Assembly: GCA_001839685.1 (NCBI GenBank) | Contig: MLAK01001050.1 | Location: 1-36,882 of the forward strand | Length of the DNA: 36,882 bases | Direction of reading: 5' to 3' | From: Tritrichomonas foetus | Lineage: Eukaryota; Parabasalia; Tritrichomonadida; Tritrichomonadidae | Shown: positions 18,175 to 26,384 of the stretch, piece by piece | Layout: the number at the start of each line of letters is the position of its first letter | How positions within the stretch are numbered: position 1 is the stretch's first letter | Notes under the pieces: generated by a model | The model's database searches: none | Seen by the model: the letters and a program-made list of their open reading frames with translations, nothing else | What the model was told of the DNA's origin: nothing | Position numbers and translations under genes: made by a program

Positions 18175-19638
18175 TTATTTCCAAAATGCATCTTTCTTTG
18201 ATGTGTGCGCAGAGACGACCAAGTAGATTGCAAGGACAGTTGTCACTGACATTGTAATCAATCCCATTGGCAGCGAATCTTCCGAAGCTCCAGCAGGCAT
18301 CAAAATATCAGTGCTTGTCTGTATGAATATGCTTCCGAATTCGGCTCCTACTTTTTTAATGCCAGTGTAGGATCCTACTGTTGGTGAAACACCAGCCATT
18401 AATATATCGCGAAAACCTGGGGTTTTGGTCAAACCGGAAAATGTAATTTGATTGCCGTTATCGAGAAATAGGACATCAGAACTTGCTGCAACAACAAGTG
18501 ATGATGTTTCTACTGGATGTTGATCCATTGGAGTGAGAATTGGAAATTGGGCAATATAGCTTTTAGGTTCTCTTCCATTCTTTGTATAAGATACAAATGC
18601 GATTCCTTCATTCATCCAGCATGTGCCGAAAAGCGCTCTATTTGAATGAGAGTGATGCTTGATATTACCATTGCTGTTGAAAACAGAAACTTGAAGGCGA
18701 TCATCAATATCGCAATGAGAAACAACAATGGCACCATTGACATCTGAAGCTGAGCAGACTTCATGACAGTAATTAGGAAGGAGGAATGTCTTATCATTAA
18801 TATTTATTGTTTGGTTAATGATTTCACCTTTGTTAACACGTTTGACATACTTTTCAACCTGAAACTGTTTATTAAGTTTGAAGACACCTTCTGGAGTTGA
18901 AAAGAAAATTACTTTGTCAACTCTGGTTGCACCCAATATTTTTGCTTCATATGTGAACACAACTTGTGATTTGACAGAATTGAATACAATTAAATGTGTC
19001 TCATTTTTCAAAACAATTAAAAAGTTGGAAAATTGAAGGAGGAAATCGGCGCCAAATAATGGTTGACTAATATTCCATTGAAATTCACCATCTTTGTACA
19101 ATTCAATTAATGTGTTTGTGAATCTGAGATCAACTGGCTCATATTGATATGAACCATCGCCGATTCTTGAGCCGTCCGTTAAATTCAATTTCGAATGGCC
19201 ACAAATGATATAATCATCTGTGATATTCAATCCTGGTTCAGAATCCGTGAAATCAATCATCCAATTCAAAGTTTCGAGTTCGTAAGATGCCAAATGTGTT
19301 GCGTTTCTGATGACGATGGTATTATTTAAGCAATCGATTTCGGTCATATGTCGAACTGAATGGCGATATTGATTTAAGAGGAGGCCTGAATCACGATCGA
19401 AGACATAGTAATAATGTTCGCGGCCAACTATTGCAATCATTTGAATCATTTCTATTGCTTGGATTTTTGAAATTTGGCTTCTCCAGTAAATTTCTCCAGT
19501 TAATTTATTTAATCGAGCGACTGTTCCATTTTTTGTACCGATTAGTAAATCGTCTTCTCGAATGCGAGTTGCAACTGGCTCATCTATATGCATTGTTTGC
19601 CAGTATGCTGAAGTAAAAGTAAAAAGGAAAGCCAACAT
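18175..19638 (-). CDS. Secretory type I membrane protein with PQQ-type beta-propeller (EMC1-like?)
   Basis: A 487-residue protein with an N-terminal signal peptide (MLAFLFTFTSAYW) and one C-terminal transmembrane segment (about 456-475, GLITMSVTTVLAIYLVV) followed by a short tail ending KKDAFWK. The luminal part begins with a PQQ/quinoprotein-like repeat: LLIGTKNGTVARLNKLTG then EIYWR. This closely recalls the start of EMC1 (ER membrane complex subunit 1) and also the luminal sensor of IRE1. Many N-glycosylation sequons (NGT, NNT, NAT, NIT, NLT, NIS, NET, NQT) support lumenal exposure. EMC1 proteins usually have about 900-1000 residues with a conserved C-terminal domain; this protein has about half, and there is no IRE1 kinase. 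It is best described as a propeller-type ER or secretory-pathway membrane protein, possibly a reduced EMC1. Divergent with the U2AF-like gene (219 bp apart). Confidence 0.65.
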   Translation of the reverse strand: MLAFLFTFTSAYWQTMHIDEPVATRIREDDLLIGTKNGTVARLNKLTGEIYWRSQISKIQAIEMIQMIAIVGREHYYYVFDRDSGLLLNQYRHSVRHMTEIDCLNNTIVIRNATHLASYELETLNWMIDFTDSEPGLNITDDYIICGHSKLNLTDGSRIGDGSYQYEPVDLRFTNTLIELYKDGEFQWNISQPLFGADFLLQFSNFLIVLKNETHLIVFNSVKSQVVFTYEAKILGATRVDKVIFFSTPEGVFKLNKQFQVEKYVKRVNKGEIINQTININDKTFLLPNYCHEVCSASDVNGAIVVSHCDIDDRLQVSVFNSNGNIKHHSHSNRALFGTCWMNEGIAFVSYTKNGREPKSYIAQFPILTPMDQHPVETSSLVVAASSDVLFLDNGNQITFSGLTKTPGFRDILMAGVSPTVGSYTGIKKVGAEFGSIFIQTSTDILMPAGASEDSLPMGLITMSVTTVLAIYLVVSAHTSKKDAFWK

Positions 19639-19847
19639 TTTCTGATTAGATTAGATTTCAATTTTTCAAAAGCGAAGAAGAATGAGCCAAACAAAATGAC
19701 CTGAAAGTAATTGGCCTTTAATTGACCATATCTCAAGAATATTAACCATAACTCCTACATTTTCGCCTTTCCAATTCAAATTCATAAATTGAATGTCCCG
19801 ATCAAAATCTATTTAAACGGTCACTATTACATGTAAACTATACAAAA

Positions 19848-19853
19848 TCATTT
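19848..19853 (+). promoter_or_regulatory. Initiator-like motif of the U2AF-like gene
   Basis: TCATTT fits the trichomonad initiator; +1 at 19850 would place the first ATG (19858) after an 8-nt leader. This supports a transcript that begins well upstream of the first in-frame ATG of the uninterrupted U2AF frame (20001). Confidence 0.45.
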
Positions 19854-19857
19854 TGAG

Positions 19858-21056
19858 ATGAATGAAAAAGAGGATGGAGACCGTTTATTTACTCATGGAT
19901 GTTATTTTAAGTATTTTTTTTATTTTTCTAACAACAAGAGAGTCGCGATATACCTCGATTACGTGGTGGATGGAATGTCAAACCCGATGAATTCAGAAAA
20001 ATGGGTTATACTCCTGGGTTGCCTCCAGGAATTCATGTACCTCATACTCGCGAAATTCAGATCGTTTCGAATATGTTTGAAGCCGCAGGTGAAATTGGAC
20101 AGTATCTAGAGTCTCCAAATGCCGAAATTTACAACACAAAAACAGTTTTAGTATATAATGCGCCCGACGATGTCCCTTCAATAACCGTTGGCAATTACAT
20201 AGTTGACTCAATGATTTCGAGAAACATTTTATCCGATCCGCAAAATAGGCCCACAGTTTCGTCATTCACGGATATGCCTGTCATTTTGATGACATTCAAA
20301 ACAGTTGAAGATGCTAAAAATGCTGCTGGATTATCACTCGAAATTTCATTTCATGGAAATCCCCTTGATATTAAAATGTACAAAATGCGAAACGAGCTTG
20401 CTTTGCCGCCGTTTGGCGTACAGTCATATCATCCCCGAAGAGTTATTGTTATGAATGTTGATCCGGACTATATACAAAGATTTCCAGACTTTCTGTATGA
20501 CCATTTTGACATTGATGGATATTTGGTCGTCAAATCAATGGGCGATTGTGTTTTATTTGATGTCTGTCCACCAATTGCGCCTGAAGCTGCAGCACTAATG
20601 ATTGACGGTGTTCAATTTGGTCGATTTCCCATCATCGCTCGAGCTTACCGTCTGCGGCTACCAAGACAGACTGACCAGATTGGTGAATTCAACATACTCG
20701 CTGATGGTGTTGATCTTCAGCAAATTCTACATCCTGAAACTAAAATCACTACAGCGACAGACAACATCCCTGGAAATGGTCGCTTCCTTTATCTTTTGAA
20801 TGTGATACCTTCTGCATCTTTGCTCGATGTTGAAGAGAGCCAGATTCTGATTTACGATATTGTGAATGAATGCAAGCGGTTTGGCGAAGTGAAGGGTTGC
20901 AGAGTGAGTAATGAAAAAGCAGTTGGAGCGTGTGGTAAATATGGAGTGGCAATTCTGGAGTATGTGAATGAAGAAGGAGCGAAAAATGCGCAAGAGCACA
21001 TTGCTGGAAGGAGGTACCTCGGAAGAACAATTATAACGATGCTAAGGAACGAATAA
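19858..21056 (+). CDS. U2AF large subunit-like splicing factor (N-terminus requires splicing)
   Basis: The uninterrupted frame from 19932 to 21056 encodes a protein like U2AF65, which recognises the 3' splice site region. Counting from ATG 20001, RRM1 is about 47-132 (VLVYNAPDD; SLEISFHGNPLDIKM like U2AF RRM1), RRM2 is about 144-225 (RVIVMNVDP) and the C-terminal UHM about 256-350 (ECKRFGEVKGCRV, AGRRYLGRTIITML). Before ATG 20001 the frame continues without any ATG and encodes RDIPRLRGGWNVKPDEF, which looks like the Trp-containing ULM that binds the small U2AF subunit. The true start must therefore lie upstream, across an intron ending at 19938. Two in-frame joins are possible: ATG 19862 with donor 19911, or ATG 19858 with donor 19883. 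The classical RNP aromatic residues are poorly kept in RRM1/2. Confidence 0.75.
19911..19938 (+). other. Candidate 28-nt intron of the U2AF-like gene
   Basis: Begins GTATTTTTTTTATTTTT and ends CTAACAACAAG, closely matching the EF-hand intron (9154-9178) and the trichomonad acceptor ACTAACACACAG. Splicing here joins ATG 19862 to the U2AF frame in phase 1 (A|AG gives Lys). The alternative donor GTTTAT at 19883 with the same acceptor joins ATG 19858 (C|AG gives Gln). The AAG acceptor is less usual than CAG or TAG. Confidence 0.55.
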
Positions 21057-21204
21057 ATGTGTTGTATTTTAGAATTGATTCTCTGCTTTTTTTCATGTAT
21101 CAAAAAATCTAATCATGAGTGGTACACTGCCTTGCGAAGAGAATCTGTTTAGATCACATGATTTTCTTTCGAGAAGCAGATTGGTAAAGAAATATTCATA
21201 TGAA

Positions 21205-21375
21205 GATATGAAGAAAGAATAATGATATGAATAAAGAATAATGATATGAAGATAGAATAATGATATGAAGAAAGAATGTTGATATGAAGATAGAATGTTG
21301 ATATGAAGATAGAATGTTAATATGAAGATAGAATAATGATATGAAGAAAGAATGTTGATATGAAGAAAGAAGAAG
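21205..21375. repeat. Nine tandem copies of a 19-bp repeat
   Basis: Units of the type GATATGAAGAAAGAATAAT or GATATGAAGATAGAATGTT start every 19 bases from 21205 to 21357. They vary mainly at position 11 (A/T) and at the last three bases (AAT/GTT). The array lies between the convergent 3' ends of the U2AF-like and bromodomain genes. Confidence 0.9.
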
Positions 21376-21476
21376 GCATAAAAGAAGAGAATTTTCGTAT
21401 AATTAGTTTATTTAAATAAGAAAGTATAAAAATTGATGGAAATGCCAAACTCAAATAATAAAAAAAGAAATATATA

Positions 21477-21962
21477 TTACGCCGATGGTGGTGCAGCCGC
21501 CATTGCTGTTGCAGCCTGTGCCAAAGCCGCTGCTCCTTCCCCTCTGTAGTGAATTGGCGCATTTTTGACGTGATCGAGTAATCTTTCTACTACGTCGGTT
21601 AATTTTCGATGCCACTCGTCTTCAATAGATGTGGCTTTCTGTTTGTATTGTTCGTCAATCCACGTTTTCATGTCTGTTGCGATAAAAGCATACATTGAAT
21701 TTTCGCCGTTGAATTTAATCGCGTTGTCTGAAATCAAATGAACATCTTGAACGAACTCATCGACTGTTTTGTAAACGTTATCTGTTAACTTTTTTTTCAT
21801 TGTGTTTAAATCCATTGGATTTGTTACAATTTCGAGATATCTTTCGGCGCCATCACGAACCGGATCGACAGGATAACGAAATGGCGTGGTTAATGCCCAT
21901 TTATTTAACTCTGCTAGTTTTCTTTGGCACCAGTCTTTATCGAATTGGGTGAGAGCGCTCAT
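21477..21962 (-). CDS. Short bromodomain protein
   Basis: A 161-residue protein consisting largely of one bromodomain (about 10-105), the module that binds acetyl-lysine on histones. Visible elements: FRYPVDPV (28-35, the ZA-loop start, with Phe-Arg-Tyr instead of the usual Trp-Pro-Phe), YLEIVTNPMDLNTM (42-55), VQDVHLISDNAIKFN (71-85) with the acetyl-lysine-contacting asparagine N85, and NGENS after it. A C-terminal helix (about 110-135) and an Ala/Pro-rich tail follow. There are no further domains, so it may act as a reader subunit of a chromatin complex. A TCACAT initiator-like motif (21971-21966) sits 6 nt before the ATG at 21962 and supports this start. Confidence 0.85.
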   Translation of the reverse strand: MSALTQFDKDWCQRKLAELNKWALTTPFRYPVDPVRDGAERYLEIVTNPMDLNTMKKKLTDNVYKTVDEFVQDVHLISDNAIKFNGENSMYAFIATDMKTWIDEQYKQKATSIEDEWHRKLTDVVERLLDHVKNAPIHYRGEGAAALAQAATAMAAAPPSA

Positions 21963-21965
21963 GTA

Positions 21966-21971
21966 ATGTGA
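21966..21971 (-). promoter_or_regulatory. Initiator-like motif of the bromodomain gene
   Basis: TCACAT on the minus strand matches TCA(+1)Y(T/A); the predicted leader would be about 7 nt. Confidence 0.4.
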
Positions 21972-22332
21972 TTTGAAATATTATGAACATTTTCATTTAA
22001 CTGACATTCGTCACTTTTCTTCACAATCTTAGAAATTTCAATACTATTTAATTTTTTCGATTACATTTTCTTTCTTATACAAGAGATAGAATAAATTAAA
22101 CCATGAAAATAAATGTTCGCGAAGAACAATCAAAGCAGCAAATCAATAGGTTCAAAGATGAGTCTATTATTTCCTTCTGTAGAATGATTAATAAAAGAAA
22201 ATCCACGGAAGGATAAACTTTTTGATAGAATTAACGATAGCTTTTCATAAGTGTTCTTAGAGTGTTATCAAAAAATTGATATAAAAGTGAACTGTTCACT
22301 GAAATGATTTTGTGAACAAGAATGAACAAGAT
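21972..22332. other. Intergenic, no gene seen
   Basis: AT-rich promoter region of the bromodomain gene and 3' flank of the Rxt3-like gene. No frame or RNA recognised. Confidence 0.4.
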
Positions 22333-23319
22333 TTATTTGAGTTTATCTTTCTTTCCTGATTTTACAGCGACAATTTGAATTAGTGTAATTTCTGAGATTC
22401 CTTCGAACTTATAATCATTTATAATAAATCCATCAGGAAGAATTTGAAATTCTGATAATTCACATGTTGTTATAGTTTCACCTTGGACATCTCTTCTTTT
22501 AGCAATTTCTGGTGTGCTAGATTCAACTGTTACTTCAAGAACAGTTAGAAAACATTTGGTGTTTCCTGTTAATTCGTATTTTTTATTTTTTGCTGTAAAG
22601 AAGAAACGATACACGCTAAAAAGACCATTTATAAGGTTCAGTCGTGTCAAAAACTGAGAAATAAATAAAGTATTAAATTCAATCAAAATTGTGTGATTTG
22701 AATCTACTTCTTTTAAAGTTGGAAGTAAATATTTTTGTCTCATATATTCCTGTGGCCTTTTGAATATGATTGGTTCATCAAATTCCGAAACAAGCCAAAA
22801 ATGTGAAACCCGCATGGAAAATGGCCGGGCATCGTGCAAATCACGAGAACGGAGCCCGTTTCTGTTGCACTGAGGAAATGAGGGTGGCGCATAATCAATA
22901 CAAATTGTGAGAAGAACACCCTTTGGATGGGCTTCAAGTGGAAATTGAATAATTTGGGCCCTTCTGTGATATTCGGCTTCACCACAAAGTGAGATTTCGA
23001 GTGCGTTTCTGATCGTATTCAGCCTTCTGTGAGATGTTGACTTCCTTTTGTGATATTGAAATAGGCATCCGACGTGTGATGAAATTGCGCTGATGTCGGA
23101 TTCAGGAGCATAATAAGGGGCCCCATAGATGACTCTTCCGCCGAGTGGTGGATGCGAATAATTGGTGTATTTTTCGTCAACATAAAATCTGAAAATATCT
23201 CCTGGTTGAGGATCTAAGTCGGATATTTTGAAATCGGGCGTATATTCAATCGCGGTAATTCCATACTGTGAATAGTTTGGATTGATTTTTGGCTCCATTC
23301 CGTCAGGATTATCGAGCAT
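22333..23319 (-). CDS. Rxt3-like protein (tentative)
   Basis: A 328-residue protein from the first ATG at 23319. It contains GGRVIYGAPYYAPESDISAI then SHVGCLF, which recalls the Rxt3 signature (Gly-x-x-Ile-Tyr-Gly, then Ser-Asp-x-x-Ala ... His-x-Gly). Rxt3 is a subunit of Rpd3L-type histone deacetylase complexes in fungi with relatives in plants. Farther on are GVLLTICIDYAPPSF and RPFSMRVSHFWLVSEFDEP, and the C-terminal 100 residues are beta-rich with no recognised domain. Upstream of 23319 the frame is open for 26 more codons (to a TAG at 23398-23400) without any ATG, so an unseen first exon or non-ATG start is possible. The family call is a motif impression. The neighbouring bromodomain gene would fit a chromatin role but is not evidence for it. 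Confidence 0.45.
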   Translation of the reverse strand: MLDNPDGMEPKINPNYSQYGITAIEYTPDFKISDLDPQPGDIFRFYVDEKYTNYSHPPLGGRVIYGAPYYAPESDISAISSHVGCLFQYHKRKSTSHRRLNTIRNALEISLCGEAEYHRRAQIIQFPLEAHPKGVLLTICIDYAPPSFPQCNRNGLRSRDLHDARPFSMRVSHFWLVSEFDEPIIFKRPQEYMRQKYLLPTLKEVDSNHTILIEFNTLFISQFLTRLNLINGLFSVYRFFFTAKNKKYELTGNTKCFLTVLEVTVESSTPEIAKRRDVQGETITTCELSEFQILPDGFIINDYKFEGISEITLIQIVAVKSGKKDKLK

Positions 23320-23400
23320 TGAAAGGTCCGAGATAAAATCTTTAGGGTTAAAATGGCAATTCCCGAATTGTTTTGAAATGAAGATCAAGGTAAACTTCTA

Positions 23401-23939
23401 TTCAGATTAAACATGATTTATCTTTACAGCATAACTATATGTTCTTTTTACGGATTAAAATAAGATAATATTAAAACTAATTATATTCACAAACCAATTC
23501 TTATGACTAGTATGTAAAAACACTAGAATGGATAGATGAACACAAATTATCATGTCAATAACATGAATTTTCTCTTAAAATAGGTTGAAAATTTGACAAT
23601 GCGAATTTCCATTAATATTTAATATATCAATTTGAAACATATAAACATCTTATGCGTATACATATTTGTTACAATTAATGTTATACGACCTAACTTTTAG
23701 TGTTTTCGTTGTAAGTAAACATATTTATACTACTTGCATGATATCTAGTGTGAATATTTAAGGTTAAATGAAAGGTCAAATTAACGAAAAGTGTTCACAG
23801 TAAAACACATGATTGCAGTAATCACAAATTTCAAGAATGATAGAAAACAAAAAAATAATAATTAAATTAACGACAGTAATTCTATTTTTATTAAAAACAA
23901 ACAAAATCTTTCAATTTCCTTTCCAACAATTTTTGAAAA
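23401..23939. other. Intergenic, no gene seen
   Basis: Plain AT-rich sequence. A CTAACTTTTAG acceptor-like string occurs at about 23690-23700, but no coding frame adjoins it. Confidence 0.4.
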
Positions 23940-24425
23940 CTAAGCGCCCCAATAATAAGTCGGTCTTCGTGCTGCATTTGATGTCATTCTCATTTTCTGT
24001 ACAGAAGCGGCCCTTGCAACATTATGGTTGGCCTTTCTTGGAACAATTTCGATCATTCGTGAATGAGCATGATAACTTCTTTCTTTCATAATCTTCTCAA
24101 GCTTTTGTTTATCTCTCCGAACTACATGGCTTCCTGAACAAGGAATCACTATTGGCTTTCGTGGTGAGAGCGGTTTTAATATCATATTTCGAATGTGGCT
24201 TTCTTTCGTCCGTGTTGGATCTTCGATTAAGTTTAAATTCATATTTCCATTTAATGGTTTACTGCTGATGGCATCCATAAAAGTATTTGTTTCGGTCATC
24301 AAACAAATATTTCGATCTCCCCATTGGACATTCGCGTCTTTGTAATGTTTCGTATTTAATAAGCTTTCAAGTGCGCTATCCCATTTTACAGCGTTTTGGA
24401 CTTGGGGTTTTCTTTTCGAAGACAT
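23940..24425 (-). CDS. Small basic protein of unknown function
   Basis: A 161-residue, Lys/Arg/His-rich protein. It has no signal peptide, membrane segment or recognised domain. Notable segments are an N-terminal KRKPQ, a central LKPLSPRKPIVIPC with a likely proline-directed phosphosite, and a C-terminal run rich in Arg and Ala that ends ARRPTYYWGA. Codon use and length argue for a real gene, as does the lack of stops in a GC-richer island flanked by AT-rich DNA. Small basic disordered proteins of this kind often associate with nucleic acid or microtubules, but nothing in the sequence decides. Confidence 0.6.
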   Translation of the reverse strand: MSSKRKPQVQNAVKWDSALESLLNTKHYKDANVQWGDRNICLMTETNTFMDAISSKPLNGNMNLNLIEDPTRTKESHIRNMILKPLSPRKPIVIPCSGSHVVRRDKQKLEKIMKERSYHAHSRMIEIVPRKANHNVARAASVQKMRMTSNAARRPTYYWGA

Positions 24426-24732
24426 ACTCGTAATAAATCGTTATTTAAAATTTTGAACTTTTTCAATTCATTTTTATCATCCTAAAATAATTTCACTCAT
24501 GTGTTTTAATAGATATCCAGTCATGACTTCAAATTTATTTTTCTATTTTAACACTGTCATTTCAATATATACAATTAAATTCAACAATGCAATCCAAGTG
24601 AAGATTATCACTTTCTAATATTGAATGCAAGCAATCAAATCAAAATTAATTAAAAGAAACTATAATTACAACAAGTTAATGATAGTGGAATATTTATTTT
24701 TAAATTAAACAAGTATCAAAAGTTTTAAATTG
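24426..24732. other. Intergenic, no gene seen
   Basis: AT-rich spacer between two minus-strand genes; nothing recognised. Confidence 0.4.
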
Positions 24733-26127
24733 TTAAAGTTCTACTGGAGCATTTGGATCATTGATTTCTGGCTGTCCATTTAATAATTGAACTTTAATAT
24801 TATCCACACTTTCGTCTTTTGGAATCTTAGATTGTTGTTCGTTCGAATTTGCATCTTTAATGAAGATTATTCCAAACATCAAGCTAATAAAGTTCACAGA
24901 CATTAAAATCATCATAAGTCCGAATTGCCCAAACCATTTTGATAAATAAGGAAAGAGGAACATCACAATTGAAGCACTGAGCCAATTCAAAGAATTACCT
25001 AAAGCCAAAGCAGGTGCCTGAAGCTCAGGTGGAAACATTGAAGGAAGAAGTACCCAAGGAACACCAGAAAGCCCTAATCCGAAGAAAAGCTGGTAACCGA
25101 ACAAAAATATCATTGGAAGCCAGCGAGACCAGTTAAAATTAATATTTAATGCATAGAATAAGAGTGATAAAGTGGTTCCACATGTAGAAACATTCCAAAG
25201 CTTTCGACAGCCAAATCTATCAAGTAACATCGAGCTGATGCAACAAGCAATCAATTGAGCAGAAATTGCAATCACAGCTTGATAGCCGGCATCAAAAGTC
25301 AATCCAACTTCGCTCATAAGTGGTGCTAAGTTTTGCATAATTGCACCAATGCCTGACATTTGTGGGATAAACATGACAAAGCCGGCAATCAATGTTGATC
25401 GAATCATATTTTTATCAAAAATGCTGGGCTTTTTAATCGGTGTTTCCATTTTTTCTTTCTTGTCATTTTTTTCTGGATCATCATTCGAATTATCGTTATT
25501 ATCATTTTCATTTGATTCAATTTCTTCACCATTATCAAGATCAATTCCATCTTCAATTTTAACGTCAGTTGGTGAGTCTGGAATAAAAATAACACAAATT
25601 CCAAGAATTAAGCAAAATACTGAAACTACATAGATCGGTGGCTGCCATTTGTGAGTAACACCTAGAAAATTGATGACAATATGACCAGTAATAATTCCAA
25701 TTGGATGGAATGATGCAAAGAATCCTTTGCGTGAAGGTGGAGAAAGCTCAACTATATATAATGGTGGAACTATAGATGTGCCAGCAAGAGTGAATCCAAG
25801 TAATCCTCTAATTACAATTGATATCCAAAAGTATTTTTTGTTCATTGTAAGAAGTAATAGCCAAAAAATTGCACCTGTTATGCCAACAATAATAATGCAT
25901 TTTTTGCGACTGGTTTTTTTCATCATTAAATTTAATAAATAAGAAGCAAAAATAGCAACTAATGCTGGCATACTTTGGAATGCAGCAACAGAAAAAGTTG
26001 ATAATGGTCCAAATTCTACTTTGATTAATCTCAAAGTTGAAGAACCATAAGCAATAATTGAACCAAATGAAAAAGATCCGCACATAAGTACAGCTGCATA
26101 TAATATCTCTTTCGAACAAAATCCCAT
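24733..26127 (-). CDS. Major facilitator superfamily transporter, sugar-porter type
   Basis: A 464-residue plasma-membrane-type transporter with twelve predicted hydrophobic segments in two groups of six, separated by an acidic Asp/Asn/Glu-rich loop of about 40 residues (about 190-230). Sugar-porter features: GLLGFTLAGTSIVPPLYIVE then LSPPSRKGFF (TM4-TM5 region, like the Glu-x-x-x-x-x-Arg-Gly motif), PDSPTDV in place of PESPR/PETPR after TM6, and LLDRFGCRKLWN (the Asp-Arg-x-Gly-Arg-Arg loop after TM8). The QLS-type motif of glucose transporters in TM7 is not obvious, so the substrate is uncertain. Parabasalids take up glucose and maltose by carriers of this family. The start ATG at 26127 is followed at once by a hydrophobic segment. 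The divergent neighbour (26385) is also a polytopic membrane protein. Confidence 0.8.
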   Translation of the reverse strand: MGFCSKEILYAAVLMCGSFSFGSIIAYGSSTLRLIKVEFGPLSTFSVAAFQSMPALVAIFASYLLNLMMKKTSRKKCIIIVGITGAIFWLLLLTMNKKYFWISIVIRGLLGFTLAGTSIVPPLYIVELSPPSRKGFFASFHPIGIITGHIVINFLGVTHKWQPPIYVVSVFCLILGICVIFIPDSPTDVKIEDGIDLDNGEEIESNENDNNDNSNDDPEKNDKKEKMETPIKKPSIFDKNMIRSTLIAGFVMFIPQMSGIGAIMQNLAPLMSEVGLTFDAGYQAVIAISAQLIACCISSMLLDRFGCRKLWNVSTCGTTLSLLFYALNINFNWSRWLPMIFLFGYQLFFGLGLSGVPWVLLPSMFPPELQAPALALGNSLNWLSASIVMFLFPYLSKWFGQFGLMMILMSVNFISLMFGIIFIKDANSNEQQSKIPKDESVDNIKVQLLNGQPEINDPNAPVEL

Positions 26128-26324
26128 GTAGGAATGTTGATGTTACAAAATTAAATAATTGGCATATTCAATTAATTGAAAGACGAATAAAAAATTTTAT
26201 TGAAAAATCTATCGAGAAAAACACAAAAAGTTGCATATTTTTTTAATTCAATGATAATTCAAACTAACCTTTTTTTGAGAACAGCCAATATATTTTTTCA
26301 ATTATTTCTTATCGACCTTTCGCT

Positions 26325-26384
26325 TCACTTGATATGTCAAGTCGACGATAGCTCTGAAAAATGAATAGAAAAAGTTGAAATTGA
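26325..26384 (+). promoter_or_regulatory. Initiator-like motif and two tiny uORFs before the GT-C-like gene
   Basis: TCACTT (26325-26330) fits the trichomonad initiator. Two ATGs follow before the main one: 26334-26351 (ATG...TAG, 5 codons) and 26361-26378 (ATG...TGA, 5 codons). Both are in the frame of the main gene. If transcription starts at 26327 they could limit translation of the membrane protein. Confidence 0.35.

Noticed and set aside
19901..19938. Alternative donor GTTATT at 19901 for the U2AF intron
   Set aside because: Joined to ATG 19858 it creates TAG at the junction; from ATG 19862 it gives the wrong phase.
21205..21375. Possible CRISPR-like array
   Set aside because: Units are contiguous without unique spacers, and the genome is eukaryotic; it is a plain tandem repeat.
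23650..23710. Intron-like string GTATAC...CTAACTTTTAG
   Set aside because: No coding frame on either side.
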